A stretch of 23,611 nucleotides of DNA from positions 1 through 23,611 of the IMG/VR virus record IMGVR_UViG_3300021957_000309; one strand, 5' to 3'. Shown here piece after piece: positions 5,807 to 14,980 of the stretch. Position 1 is the first letter of the stretch; each line of letters begins with the position of its first letter. This DNA comes from a virus. The notes below the pieces were generated by a model. It was not told the DNA's origin. It saw nothing but the letters and a program-made list of their open reading frames with translations, and made no database searches. Made by a program: the position numbers and the translations under genes.

Positions 5807-6090
5807 TGACAATACTATTTATAATAGCAATAATTGAAGCAATAGTTATAGTGTATTTATTTATGCTTCATTCAGGAAAAATAAAAGATGCTGATGGTGA
5901 TTTTATCGCTGATTCAGTAGAGGCAAAAGTTGAAGAGATTCAAGTTAATGCTGTGAATAAATTAAATAGATTAAAAGCTGAATTAAAAGACGTAGCTACT
6001 TCTATAAAAGAGGTTGGAAATCAATTAGAAGATTTACCAAAATCACTTAAAGGCAAAAGAGCCGGAAGAAAAGCAAATGTCAAAAAATAA
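5806..6090 (+). CDS. One-TM protein with TSP3/EF-hand-like Asp loop and coiled coil
   Basis: The product has 94 residues. An N-terminal membrane segment, about 2-20, is followed by D28-A-D30-G-D32-F-I-A-D36-S-V-E39, which fits the calcium-loop pattern DxDGDxIxDxxE of thrombospondin type 3 and dockerin-like repeats. A long helix with coiled-coil character (about 37-75) and a basic tail (KGKRAGRKANVKK) complete it. If exported with the C terminus outside it could span the periplasm; topology is undetermined. It overlaps the holin gene by 14 bp, supporting a lysis or membrane role. Confidence 0.62.
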   Translation: MTILFIIAIIEAIVIVYLFMLHSGKIKDADGDFIADSVEAKVEEIQVNAVNKLNRLKAELKDVATSIKEVGNQLEDLPKSLKGKRAGRKANVKK

Positions 6091-6532
6091 AAAGAAATTA
6101 AAAGACACAGCAGTTGGTAAATTTTTAGCGGGTGCTGGTTCTGATATAATAGGTAGTCTTGGCGACGTCTTGCCAGATAACGGTGTTTTTGGATTAGTTA
6201 AAAATTTAATTAAAAAAGACCCTGTACTACCTGCAGAAGATAAAGAAAAAGCTTTAGCTCTGCTAAACCAAGATACTATTGAAATGCAAGAAGTATCTAA
6301 GCGATGGAAAGCGGATATGCAATCTGATTCATGGCTTTCGAAAAATACAAGACCAATGACACTGATTTTTTTAACAGTAGCAATGGTCTTATTAATATTT
6401 ATAGACTCAACAGGATTAGACTTTAGTGTTGATGGTGGTTGGGTGGATTTATTAAAATCTCTTCTTATTACTGTTTACGTAGCTTATTTTGGTTCACGTG
6501 GCGCAGAAAAATTCAAAACAATAAGCAAATAA
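6077..6532 (+). CDS. Holin of the three-TM family
   Basis: The product is a membrane pore or lysis-timing protein of 151 residues. The signature SWLSKNTRPMTL (85-96) leads into a TM helix, about 92-110, then a second TM, about 121-138 (VDLLKSLLITVYVAYFGSRG), which matches the phage 3TM holin family. A weaker amphipathic segment, about 13-45, may supply the third helix. The helical region 53-84 with KALALLNQDTIEMQEVSKRW also fits. No endolysin follows; the fibre locus starts 1 bp downstream. Confidence 0.85.
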   Translation: MSKNKKKLKDTAVGKFLAGAGSDIIGSLGDVLPDNGVFGLVKNLIKKDPVLPAEDKEKALALLNQDTIEMQEVSKRWKADMQSDSWLSKNTRPMTLIFLTVAMVLLIFIDSTGLDFSVDGGWVDLLKSLLITVYVAYFGSRGAEKFKTISK

Positions 6533-6533
6533 A

Positions 6534-9281
6534 ATGGCAAGGATAAAAACTTACGTTAATGACACTGGAATAACGTCCGGAGATAAGTTTATAGGAACTG
6601 ATCAAGCCACAGGGGCAACTAAAAATTTTACATTTGGTGATCTAGTTAGCGCTATAAATGATCAAGCATTATTTCAAGCTTTTGACGGAGCTATATATAA
6701 TTTTAAAGTTTTATCCACAGACCCATCACCTAGCGGTATAATAAACCTAACAGGTACGAACGCTATTGACACCAACTTTAATGCTGTTACGCAAATAATA
6801 GTTAGTAAGATAAATACTCAAGGGGATAATATTGCTAATTATATAGATGGTTTATTAAACTATCATATAAAAATATCAAATTCAACTACGTTAGATCAGT
6901 ACGCTATATATAGAGTAGATGCTGTTGAAGATTATATTAACGATGCTGACTACAAAAAGTTAACTGTAAATTTTAAAGAAGGTAATGGTCAACTAACAAC
7001 TGGATCAAATTACTTTCTTTCTTTATTTCAAGCATCGTATGATACCGATTTAACTAGTAGATCTGTTACGGAGTTTGGAGATATGACTTCCGCTGGGTCT
7101 GGTAATATAATTACTACAGCTGAAAGAATAACATTAAACTCAGTACCTAGTAAAATAAATTATGCTGATATAGTTGACAATGTAATCGACAATAGAACAA
7201 ACGTACCATTATCAGCGAATCAAGGTAAAGTATTAAAAGGGTTAATAGACAATATAAACACACTACTAACATCGGATAATGTAAGCTTAGATACATTACA
7301 AGAGGTTGTAGATTTTATTGAAGCCAATAAAGATACCTTAGATAATTTAACTATAAGTAATATAGCGGGGCTGCAAAATGCTTTAGATAATAAGGTAAGC
7401 ATAGTGGCTGGAAAAGATTTATCAGATAATAACTTTACAGACGCCTTGCTAAGTAAATTAAACGCTATAGCTGCGGGCGCGGAAGTAAATGTTCAATCAG
7501 ATTGGAATCAGTCTTTAAATACCTCTGATGATTTTATAAAAAATAAACCTACGGATGTAACTGATTTAAGCTTACATAATGCAACTGAATTGTCAGATGT
7601 TTTTGATTCTGGTTCAGGTTATATAATAACTAATAATGAAAGAACTAAGCTAGCAAATATTACAGTAGGATCTAACAGTATTATAACTAATGCTGAAAGA
7701 ACTAAGCTAGCGGGTATAGCATCCGGTGCTGAAGTTAATGCACAAGCAAATTGGAATGAAACGAATAGTGCGGATGATGCGTTTATTTTAAACAAACCAG
7801 CTTTTGTTGATCCTAGTATTACTTTTACAATAACAGGAACCGCTAATGAGATAGAAGTTTCCCCTAGCACAGCACAAGATTTAACAACAGATAGAACTGT
7901 ACAAATAGGTTTACCTAATACTGTTAATGTAACTAACAACTTAATAACTGGTGATGATGTTACAGCTGGTCAAGATTTAAAAGCCACTAGGTATTTACAG
8001 TTTACAACTCCACAAGCAAATCCACCAACAGCACAGAACGCTATATATGTTACAACAGATAGCGCTCATGATGTTATGCACTTTAGGTATCACGGTCATG
8101 ATTTATCCATTGATACTTTAACTGAAAATGTTCCTACAGGTATCACATCAGGAGGGGAGTTATCAAAAGCTAGTAATACTCAATTTACAATTAATGCAGG
8201 TACAGGTTTAATAAATGATTTAAATAAAGAATCAACCGCAACAAAACCTTACCCTGAAATATTAGAAATAAGCTGGTCAACTCAAACTATAACTGTATCT
8301 AATTTAGCACCGCTAGAGGCAGAGCAAAAAAATTCATGGATATATATAGACGAACTCGGACAGGTGCAACAACAAAGCACACCGTTTACAGATGGTCAAT
8401 ATAGTAATAAGATCCCAATTGGTGTTGCATTACACAGTAGTGGTGTAATATTATTTACTAAGACCTTTCCTCAAACAGCTTATAATACAACAGACGGCTT
8501 ACAGCAATTTGCTAGAATATTTGGACCTCTTAAAAAAGATGGATTAACAGTTACAGCTAATGGTGCTAATTTATCTTTAGACAGAGCGCAAGGTACATCA
8601 TTTGCATTTGGAAGAAATTACGTGAATAATCCTAATAGTCCTTCTCTTGTAATTGATGCTACAAAATCTCAAGCTGAAATACACAGATATTATAAAGACG
8701 GAACAGGAGGATACGTAAGAGACAATAATAGTGGCAATGGGTATACCGAAATAGATCCTACTAAATGGGATCCAGGAACAGGTACGCTTTCTACAATACC
8801 AGGTGGGCAATATTCAATTCAAAGATTTTACTTTTTCCCAGGCACGCCAGATATATTAGTTGTTTATTACGGTACAGAATATTTCAGTAATTTAGAAGAA
8901 GCTGAAAGAAACTTTTTATCATCACAGGCTGATGAAGATGACAACACTGCTCAACAAGCAGTTTACTTAGGGGCTGTAATTGTTTCAGGAAGTGCAAACA
9001 ATTTACAAAATGTTAATCAAGCTAAATTTTTCCAAGGAGGAATATTTAGAAACTTATCAGGTGCTCCTGTTGGATCGGTTGCGGGTAACGCAGTATTAAA
9101 TGATTTAATAGATGTACAAGTACAAACACCATCTAACGAGGATATATTACAATATAATTCCGCTACTACACAATTTGAAAATGTTGCATTAGCATCAGTT
9201 ATTGGTAGTGGTGATGCCCAAAAAGAAGCATTATATAATGTTATTGGTATTGGGGAAATTTATTACATGACACAATTATAA
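6534..9281 (+). CDS. Large tail-fibre / receptor-binding protein
   Basis: The protein has 915 residues. Residues 1-45 resemble the N terminus of the 771-1748 fibre (MARI.. Y ..SG.DK..G.D). The middle part has repeated fibre modules IIT..ER.. and GAEVN.Q..WN....DD.FI.NKP, two copies at about 316-340 and 399-423, as seen in many marine phage fibres. Units at 364-382 and 383-401 are a recent 19-residue tandem duplication. The C-terminal half from about 500 is a beta-rich globular region (HFRYHGHDLSID, SWIYIDELGQV, SIQRFYFFPGTPDILVVYYG) likely to include receptor-binding parts. No enzyme motif is recognised. It is the largest protein here and the first gene of the fibre locus. Confidence 0.85.
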   Translation: MARIKTYVNDTGITSGDKFIGTDQATGATKNFTFGDLVSAINDQALFQAFDGAIYNFKVLSTDPSPSGIINLTGTNAIDTNFNAVTQIIVSKINTQGDNIANYIDGLLNYHIKISNSTTLDQYAIYRVDAVEDYINDADYKKLTVNFKEGNGQLTTGSNYFLSLFQASYDTDLTSRSVTEFGDMTSAGSGNIITTAERITLNSVPSKINYADIVDNVIDNRTNVPLSANQGKVLKGLIDNINTLLTSDNVSLDTLQEVVDFIEANKDTLDNLTISNIAGLQNALDNKVSIVAGKDLSDNNFTDALLSKLNAIAAGAEVNVQSDWNQSLNTSDDFIKNKPTDVTDLSLHNATELSDVFDSGSGYIITNNERTKLANITVGSNSIITNAERTKLAGIASGAEVNAQANWNETNSADDAFILNKPAFVDPSITFTITGTANEIEVSPSTAQDLTTDRTVQIGLPNTVNVTNNLITGDDVTAGQDLKATRYLQFTTPQANPPTAQNAIYVTTDSAHDVMHFRYHGHDLSIDTLTENVPTGITSGGELSKASNTQFTINAGTGLINDLNKESTATKPYPEILEISWSTQTITVSNLAPLEAEQKNSWIYIDELGQVQQQSTPFTDGQYSNKIPIGVALHSSGVILFTKTFPQTAYNTTDGLQQFARIFGPLKKDGLTVTANGANLSLDRAQGTSFAFGRNYVNNPNSPSLVIDATKSQAEIHRYYKDGTGGYVRDNNSGNGYTEIDPTKWDPGTGTLSTIPGGQYSIQRFYFFPGTPDILVVYYGTEYFSNLEEAERNFLSSQADEDDNTAQQAVYLGAVIVSGSANNLQNVNQAKFFQGGIFRNLSGAPVGSVAGNAVLNDLIDVQVQTPSNEDILQYNSATTQFENVALASVIGSGDAQKEALYNVIGIGEIYYMTQL
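7623..7736 (+). repeat. 57-bp tandem duplication within the fibre gene
   Basis: Two adjacent 57-bp units (7623-7679 and 7680-7736) each encode a 19-residue IITN.ERTKLA module. Both carry the identical 18-mer TGAAAGAACTAAGCTAGC (7637-7654, 7694-7711). The flanks of the units have diverged. A third, more distant copy of the module (IITTAERITL) lies near 7108. Confidence 0.75.
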
Positions 9282-9298
9282 AAAAAGAAAATTAAAAA

Positions 9299-11128
9299 AT
9301 GGCTAACTCAATTACATTAAGTGCAGGTATAATCAATGCTTTATCTGCAAAAATAACAGCAGGTACAGCTACTGCGGAAGAAATTGTTCTCTATACTACC
9401 GGTCTACAGAGGCTGCAGGAGGGGAATGATTTTGAAGCTACAGTTATTGGTTTGTCTCAAAGCGCAGTTGATGCGATTGACGCAGCTAATAGCCAGTTTC
9501 AAACTGACTCAGCAACAGCGGTATCAAACTTTAGTACAAATACTGGAACAGCTGTAACAAGCTTTACAACGGCTTCTAATACTGCAATAACAGATATTAA
9601 TACAGCTAGAACAAACTTAGAAACAGCAGCAACTGATTTAACGAACACTGTTTCAGGATTACCAACAGCAAGTACAATTGAAACCGCAATTGATACTGGA
9701 TTAAACTATGTGGCACCAAATCAAAGAATAGCATTTTGGAAAGGATTTAGTGAAGGCAATTATGTTCAAATGGTCGCGTTTGACCACGACTTTATAATGC
9801 AAGATGAAATAATGCTTACAAATAGATCATGGGGTAGTGGTTCTTATTATGCTTCTGGTACGGGTTATGGTGGTAGAGACTTTATAGGAGATTTAAATAC
9901 CGAAAGTAATCCAAGTACAAGTAATCATTCAAACATGAGAATGACTGGGAATGGTTTTAACTTAGGTACGAATCCTGTAAGTTTTTATGATCAATATAAT
10001 AAATTTGGTAAAAGAAAGGTTTTTGCTCCAAATGGTTATGATACTGCAAAAATGCAACAAGGTGTTGTTTGTGGTAGTTATGAGCAAGATGTTTTCTTAT
10101 TTAGAGAAAACCAACAATATAAGGTAACTACTAATTATGCTCCTGGGAGAGCGTATAATTATGATAGATTTCTTTATAAACAAAATACAAATAAACAAAT
10201 TAGCAATAACGCTTTAGGTATCCACAATGGGTATACAGGGTTTCTATGGCCAACACCAGGATTAAGTGCATTAGGTCTTTGTTCTTACAACAGTACGACT
10301 AATAAACTTTTAAGTTTTGATGTAGCGACTACGCAAAATGATGCCTTTCCTGTGGTAGCTGAATTTGCGGGAACTCATACTCTTAGAAGAATAGCATACG
10401 GATTAGAAACATCTACATTTGGGCAGGATTATGATGCAACAGCAACGTTAACAAACATGTTAGTAGGTACTAACGGTTTATCAGGTAAACCATCAAACAC
10501 TGGTACAGAAGCAAATTATAGGGGTAAGCCTGTATTATGTGATAATAATAATATAGTATTAGTTCAAGCAATTCAAAATGGCCCATTATATGTTCACAGA
10601 TGGGTGCCGAATGGTACAAATGATAACTGGCTTTCTGATTTCAACACTACTATTAGCAGAAATAGCACTGTATATGGAGCAGAGGATAGTGGATATTCAA
10701 GTATAGCGCATCAAGTAACATTAGATGGTAAATACGTATGTGTGTATTCGCATTATTATTATTATGGTGGTGGTATGACTGGATACATTATTAGAGTTAC
10801 AGATGGTAAAATTTTAAAATTCACAGCTGGTACTAGTGCGTCTCAACAATGGATTGTCCCTGTACATAAAAATAAGTTCTATTTTTCAGGTAGAGACTTT
10901 AACAGCAATAACAACCACTGGATAATGGATATGGATTATATATTCGGCCTACAAGCAGATGGAGCTGATATATCTGCGCTGTTTACAACACAAGTTACAC
11001 ATCCTACAACTAATCAGCAAATGGGATCAAGTGGTGTACCAGGAATAGATCACAGTAGATCAACTAATAACGCTTGGTTGGCAACAACAATTAAAATGAA
11101 TCCATTGGATTTCGCAAACTTAATATAA
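9299..11128 (+). CDS. Tail-fibre protein with coiled-coil stalk and beta-rich head
   Basis: The protein has 609 residues. Residues 1-50 (MANSITLSAGIINALSAK...EEIVLYTTGLQRLQ) resemble short helical virion-anchor domains of phage fibres. Residues about 53-118 are Ala/Thr/Asn-rich with repeating small helices, suggesting a trimeric coiled-coil stalk. From about 143 (IAFWKGFSEG) to the end it is Tyr/Asn/Gly-rich, with several short strand/loop units such as GKYVCVYSHYYYYGGGMTG and DGKILKF, in line with a beta-propeller-like or beta-sandwich adhesin head. No catalytic motif is seen. A 17-bp A-rich gap precedes the start, without Shine-Dalgarno. Confidence 0.75.
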   Translation: MANSITLSAGIINALSAKITAGTATAEEIVLYTTGLQRLQEGNDFEATVIGLSQSAVDAIDAANSQFQTDSATAVSNFSTNTGTAVTSFTTASNTAITDINTARTNLETAATDLTNTVSGLPTASTIETAIDTGLNYVAPNQRIAFWKGFSEGNYVQMVAFDHDFIMQDEIMLTNRSWGSGSYYASGTGYGGRDFIGDLNTESNPSTSNHSNMRMTGNGFNLGTNPVSFYDQYNKFGKRKVFAPNGYDTAKMQQGVVCGSYEQDVFLFRENQQYKVTTNYAPGRAYNYDRFLYKQNTNKQISNNALGIHNGYTGFLWPTPGLSALGLCSYNSTTNKLLSFDVATTQNDAFPVVAEFAGTHTLRRIAYGLETSTFGQDYDATATLTNMLVGTNGLSGKPSNTGTEANYRGKPVLCDNNNIVLVQAIQNGPLYVHRWVPNGTNDNWLSDFNTTISRNSTVYGAEDSGYSSIAHQVTLDGKYVCVYSHYYYYGGGMTGYIIRVTDGKILKFTAGTSASQQWIVPVHKNKFYFSGRDFNSNNNHWIMDMDYIFGLQADGADISALFTTQVTHPTTNQQMGSSGVPGIDHSRSTNNAWLATTIKMNPLDFANLI

Positions 11129-11129
11129 T

Positions 11130-11528
11130 ATGAAAGTAGTAAAAACACACGGACACATAATTCAAGAAATACATTCTTCAAGAAAAAAAAGAGATCCTGA
11201 AATCATGGGATTAGGCCTGGAGGTTGAAGCCAAATTTAAAGGCAAAGTTGGCCAATACTATAATCCAGATACAAGCGAATTAAGAGACGCTGTATTAGCA
11301 GATAAAATTACGGCTGGTTTTTGTAAAGAAAACATAAATAAAGCTGAGTTAATTTCTAAATTGTCTGCAGACGAATTAACAGATATTCTAACAAAAAAAG
11401 CTAGTAATCCAGCTATTGAGGCTTATTGGTTAAAAGCAGATAATGGTAATGTAACATTAGATATTCTTATTGAAGAAAAAATTATTGACGAAGTAAGAGC
11501 TGAAGAAATATTAACTATTATAAATTAA
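11130..11528 (+). CDS. Small protein between fibre genes, unknown
   Basis: The product has 132 residues. The N-terminal third is beta-like and basic (KVVKTHGHIIQEIHSSRKK; EVEAKFKGKVGQYYNP); the rest is helical and acidic, including LSADELTDILTKKAS and a C-terminal EEKIIDEVRAEEILTIIN. It lies 1 bp after one fibre gene and 4 bp before the next, a usual position for fibre-assembly or linker proteins, but no chaperone family is recognised. Confidence 0.65.
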   Translation: MKVVKTHGHIIQEIHSSRKKRDPEIMGLGLEVEAKFKGKVGQYYNPDTSELRDAVLADKITAGFCKENINKAELISKLSADELTDILTKKASNPAIEAYWLKADNGNVTLDILIEEKIIDEVRAEEILTIIN

Positions 11529-11532
11529 ATAT

Positions 11533-13515
11533 ATGATCTTATCAGAAAAAGCAACTAAAGTATACGAAAAATATTTTAGTTCTGATATTAGTGCTTTGAG
11601 GTTTGAATATTTAATGCAAACTTCAGACTACAGTATCGGGTTTCAAGAGCTTATAACTTATCCTAGCGCTTTAGCTGAGATAAAGGCTTATGGTAGATAT
11701 ACTGAATTAATTGGTACATCTGGAACTGCTTACAACTTGATAACAACATATGAAACAAGCGAAAACAATAAAAACCTTGAATTAGCTGCATATAATGCAA
11801 TGTTTGCGCATACTACTCAAACAGAATTTAATACGTTCTATGCAACTACCTCAGGTGCTCTTGGTTTTGGGTTAGCTATTGATAATCCTAACAGCGTTTA
11901 TGATTTAGCTGGGAGTAATACAGTAGTTACACATATAATAAATAATACTGGAGCATTAGAAGCTTTATTAAATTCAAATGAAGCTATAAAAGCTTTTTCA
12001 GAAACAGCTTCCTCGTCCTCATTAATATTTGCAAACGTAGAGGCTAACAAAAAATTTAAAGACAATATAATATTTAGAACCAAAAATAGTTTACCCGTTA
12101 ATGCTGAAGAAGCAACATATGGTAAAATTTATTATCTAAATAACAAATATATATTCTTTTTATCTAATTTAATTTATTATAGTTCTGATGCTATAACTTG
12201 GAATAACGCTACAATAAACATAGCCCCTCCAGATAACGACCAATCAATATTTTTTGATTATGACACCACAGCGGGTGTATATGTTATGTCAGTTAGCGCA
12301 TCAGGGGATTATATTTATAAAAGTGCAGACCTAGTTACTTGGACACAAGTTCTTATACCGCAAACAGGTACGCCTGACGGATTATGTTCTTTCAATAATC
12401 AATTATACTTATCTATAGCTGGTTATATATATAGATCAACATCAGCAGGATCTACTTGGTTTCAAGTAAGATTTGGGTCAGGAGTAACTTATAAATTACA
12501 TAAATTTAAAGATAAACTATTAACATATTCATCAGCGAATGCTATAGATTATGTTGATACTAATAACGGGTTTAATTTGTATTTAGCTGGTATAATAGCC
12601 GCAGCTGAAACAATAAATTATATTTCAACATCGCCTGATTATTTATTTTTTGTAACAAAAGACGCTACAACAAATGCACCTAATACAAATAATTATATAT
12701 ATACTTTAAATGGATTAGATTCAAATGCAGTTGTAACTAAATATGAATTTGGTCAAGCAACTGAAGATTATAATATCAAGAAAGTATTATATGCTAATGG
12801 TATTTATATAGCACAAACAGGAGATGGGTATATTGTGGGTACAGACGGTGTTAACTGGAGTATTAAAAGAAGAGATGAATCTTATATATTAAACTTATCC
12901 GCTATAAGTAATAAAGGTATATTTGGGTTTGTTACAGACACTAAATTTATAGCATCTAATTACGAAATACAAGCAGCAGGTTCAAATGTAACAACTACCA
13001 CTACAACAACTATTGCTTCTGAGCCTAACCAGCAATTAAGTGAATGTTTGACTACATTGTCAGGGGCTAGTATAATTAATGACGGAGGAAATAAATTATT
13101 ATTAAACGCTCATTATGGGCACGTACAGAACAAAGAATATTTAGTTAATAATAAAAGTTACATATTAACTAATGTACCACAATCTGAACCGATTGCGGTT
13201 TTAAACAAAAGTATAGCTACAAAAATAAAATACTTTGGTGATCCAACAAAAAGAGTTGCTAAAACAATAACAGGCACAGGATCAGCTACAGATGGTAGTT
13301 ATTTCTTTTATTACGGAAATGTAAGAATACTTGTTGAAAATAATATTACAAGTGATAATTTCGGTAATGCAACAATATGGGGTTATAATACAGGAGACAT
13401 AGGCGCTACTGATTTATTAACTTACCATGTAGCTGGTGAATTTGATACATCAGCAGATTCAGACACGGTAACAGTCGACAACACAAATATATTAATAAAC
13501 ACAGAAACTTGTTAA
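11533..13515 (+). CDS. Tail-fibre protein with Asp-box-like beta-propeller
   Basis: The protein has 660 residues. The N-terminal part (1-180) is helical. From about 190 there are repeated strand units with Asp-box/BNR-like motifs: YYSSDAITWNN (215-225), YIYKSADLVTWTQV (260-273), YIYRSTSAGSTWFQV (298-312) and YIVGTDGVNWSI (433-444). The S.S.GSTW unit fits the canonical Asp-box SxDxGxTW best. Together they indicate a sialidase-like or Ycf48-like beta-propeller, probably binding glycan. Sialidase activity is not claimed: no conserved arginine triad was identified. A Thr-rich linker (about 487-493) leads to a C-terminal domain (500-660) with a beta-rich tail. Confidence 0.78.
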   Translation: MILSEKATKVYEKYFSSDISALRFEYLMQTSDYSIGFQELITYPSALAEIKAYGRYTELIGTSGTAYNLITTYETSENNKNLELAAYNAMFAHTTQTEFNTFYATTSGALGFGLAIDNPNSVYDLAGSNTVVTHIINNTGALEALLNSNEAIKAFSETASSSSLIFANVEANKKFKDNIIFRTKNSLPVNAEEATYGKIYYLNNKYIFFLSNLIYYSSDAITWNNATINIAPPDNDQSIFFDYDTTAGVYVMSVSASGDYIYKSADLVTWTQVLIPQTGTPDGLCSFNNQLYLSIAGYIYRSTSAGSTWFQVRFGSGVTYKLHKFKDKLLTYSSANAIDYVDTNNGFNLYLAGIIAAAETINYISTSPDYLFFVTKDATTNAPNTNNYIYTLNGLDSNAVVTKYEFGQATEDYNIKKVLYANGIYIAQTGDGYIVGTDGVNWSIKRRDESYILNLSAISNKGIFGFVTDTKFIASNYEIQAAGSNVTTTTTTTIASEPNQQLSECLTTLSGASIINDGGNKLLLNAHYGHVQNKEYLVNNKSYILTNVPQSEPIAVLNKSIATKIKYFGDPTKRVAKTITGTGSATDGSYFFYYGNVRILVENNITSDNFGNATIWGYNTGDIGATDLLTYHVAGEFDTSADSDTVTVDNTNILINTETC

Positions 13516-13516
13516 A

Positions 13517-14491
13517 ATGGCACAACAAACAATAAACGTTGGAGTTAGCGCAAACGATGGCGGTGGGGATACTTTAAGAGCCTCAATGCAAAAAATAAAT
13601 GCAAACTTCACAGAAACATATGGTAACGATTTCATTGACTCTGCACAAATTGTACAGGACGCGGTTGGTGAAAGAGAATTAAATGTTGGAGCAGGAACAA
13701 CAGGTCAATCTTTAGCATCTGATGGATCAGGTGGTCTTTACTGGGGTAGTGTTATCACAGGAGACGTACCGATCAATGTTTTAGAAACAAGACTTGGAGA
13801 AATTGGCGCTACTACAATTGGTGTTGACGCTACTGCTGACATAACATTCAATGGGCAGATAACTGCTACAGGACAAAATAGTATTACATTTTTACATGCA
13901 ACATTTGCAGGACTACCTGCTGCTGCAAGTAACGAAGGTTTAATAGCTTACGCACAGGATACGGGAAAATTCTATTGGTCAAATGGGACACAATGGGTTA
14001 CCGCTTTCGCTTTAGCTTCAGACGTAAGAGACAATATAGAGTACATAGGTTATGACACATCTGACTTTATAAGATTTGTTAATAATACAAAAATGGACTT
14101 TTATGTTAATAACGTATACAGAATGCGTTTAGATGATGGGTTAGATTTAGATGGTGATATAAATACCACAGGGGATGTAATTGCATACTCTACAGTAACA
14201 CTTTCAGATATAAACTTAAAGAAAGATGTTGAAAAAATAACAGAACCAATTGAAAAAATAAATAAACTTAACGGAGTTACTTATAAATGGAAAGACAGTA
14301 ATAAAGAGGCAGCTGGGCTTATAGCACAAGATGTTCAAAATGTATTACCTCAATCTGTAATAAAAAGAACAGACTTTCACGGTGAAGAACAACTTGCTTT
14401 AGACTACAATGCTATAGTAGGATTACTTGTAGAGGCTGTTAAAGATTTAGACAATAGGTTAAAAACTTGTAATTGTAATTGCGAAAAATAA
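13517..14491 (+). CDS. Tail fibre with S74 intramolecular chaperone domain
   Basis: The protein has 324 residues. The N terminus (INVGVSANDGGGDTLR...INANF) is an anchor motif common in marine phage fibres. Residues 60-225 are beta-rich fibre. From 230 there is a peptidase S74/endosialidase-type chaperone: S230-D-I-N-L-K235, in which Ser and Lys match the autocleavage dyad, then VTYKWK, AGLIAQDVQNVLP (266-278) and LDYNAIVGLLVEAVKDL (295-311). Known members trimerise the fibre and then cut themselves off just before the Ser, which would leave a mature fibre of about 229 residues. The extreme C terminus, CNCNCEK, carries three cysteines, which is unusual. Confidence 0.9.
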   Translation: MAQQTINVGVSANDGGGDTLRASMQKINANFTETYGNDFIDSAQIVQDAVGERELNVGAGTTGQSLASDGSGGLYWGSVITGDVPINVLETRLGEIGATTIGVDATADITFNGQITATGQNSITFLHATFAGLPAAASNEGLIAYAQDTGKFYWSNGTQWVTAFALASDVRDNIEYIGYDTSDFIRFVNNTKMDFYVNNVYRMRLDDGLDLDGDINTTGDVIAYSTVTLSDINLKKDVEKITEPIEKINKLNGVTYKWKDSNKEAAGLIAQDVQNVLPQSVIKRTDFHGEEQLALDYNAIVGLLVEAVKDLDNRLKTCNCNCEK

Positions 14492-14497
14492 TAAATT

Positions 14498-14977
14498 ATG
14501 GCATTAATTGGAAATTATACTAAATACTGGCTTGAAAACGATCCAGAAGAAGTTAGAGAGGTTGTAATAACATATCCATCTATTTTACCTCAACAGCATC
14601 CTGACTATGATAAAAGAGGAGTTACAGAAACTATAATAGAACCTGTCACTGTACAAAAAACTCAAACTTGGGAAGATGTTTATATTGTTATAAGAACATA
14701 TGCAATAGAAAAAGAAGAAATTCCACATTTTGAAGAAACTACTATGGAAACGCCTGATGATGTTATTACTCCTATAGGATTAGAAAAAGGATGGAGAATG
14801 AGTATAAGGTTTGCTGTTTATGATAATAAAGAAGATAAACTTACTTCTCCTGAAAATTACATATTGCAAGATCATGCTTATGTTGATTTACCTCCTATGA
14901 ACGAAAGTATTTTTAAACTAGGTTATTCAAGTCTTAAACAGGTAAAAGGATTTGAAGAAACACAAAACGACGAATAA
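14498..14977 (+). CDS. Hypothetical protein in the fibre locus
   Basis: The product has 159 residues. It starts MALIGNYTKYWLENDPEEVR and contains beta-like charged segments (VQKTQTWEDVYIVIRTYAI, GWRMSIRFAVYDNKEDK), Pro-rich turns, and no hydrophobic membrane segment. I recognise no family; a small virion or baseplate protein is possible from position. Its initiation region AATAAATTATGGCATTA is repeated exactly at the next gene. Confidence 0.65.
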   Translation: MALIGNYTKYWLENDPEEVREVVITYPSILPQQHPDYDKRGVTETIIEPVTVQKTQTWEDVYIVIRTYAIEKEEIPHFEETTMETPDDVITPIGLEKGWRMSIRFAVYDNKEDKLTSPENYILQDHAYVDLPPMNESIFKLGYSSLKQVKGFEETQNDE

Positions 14978-14980
14978 ATT

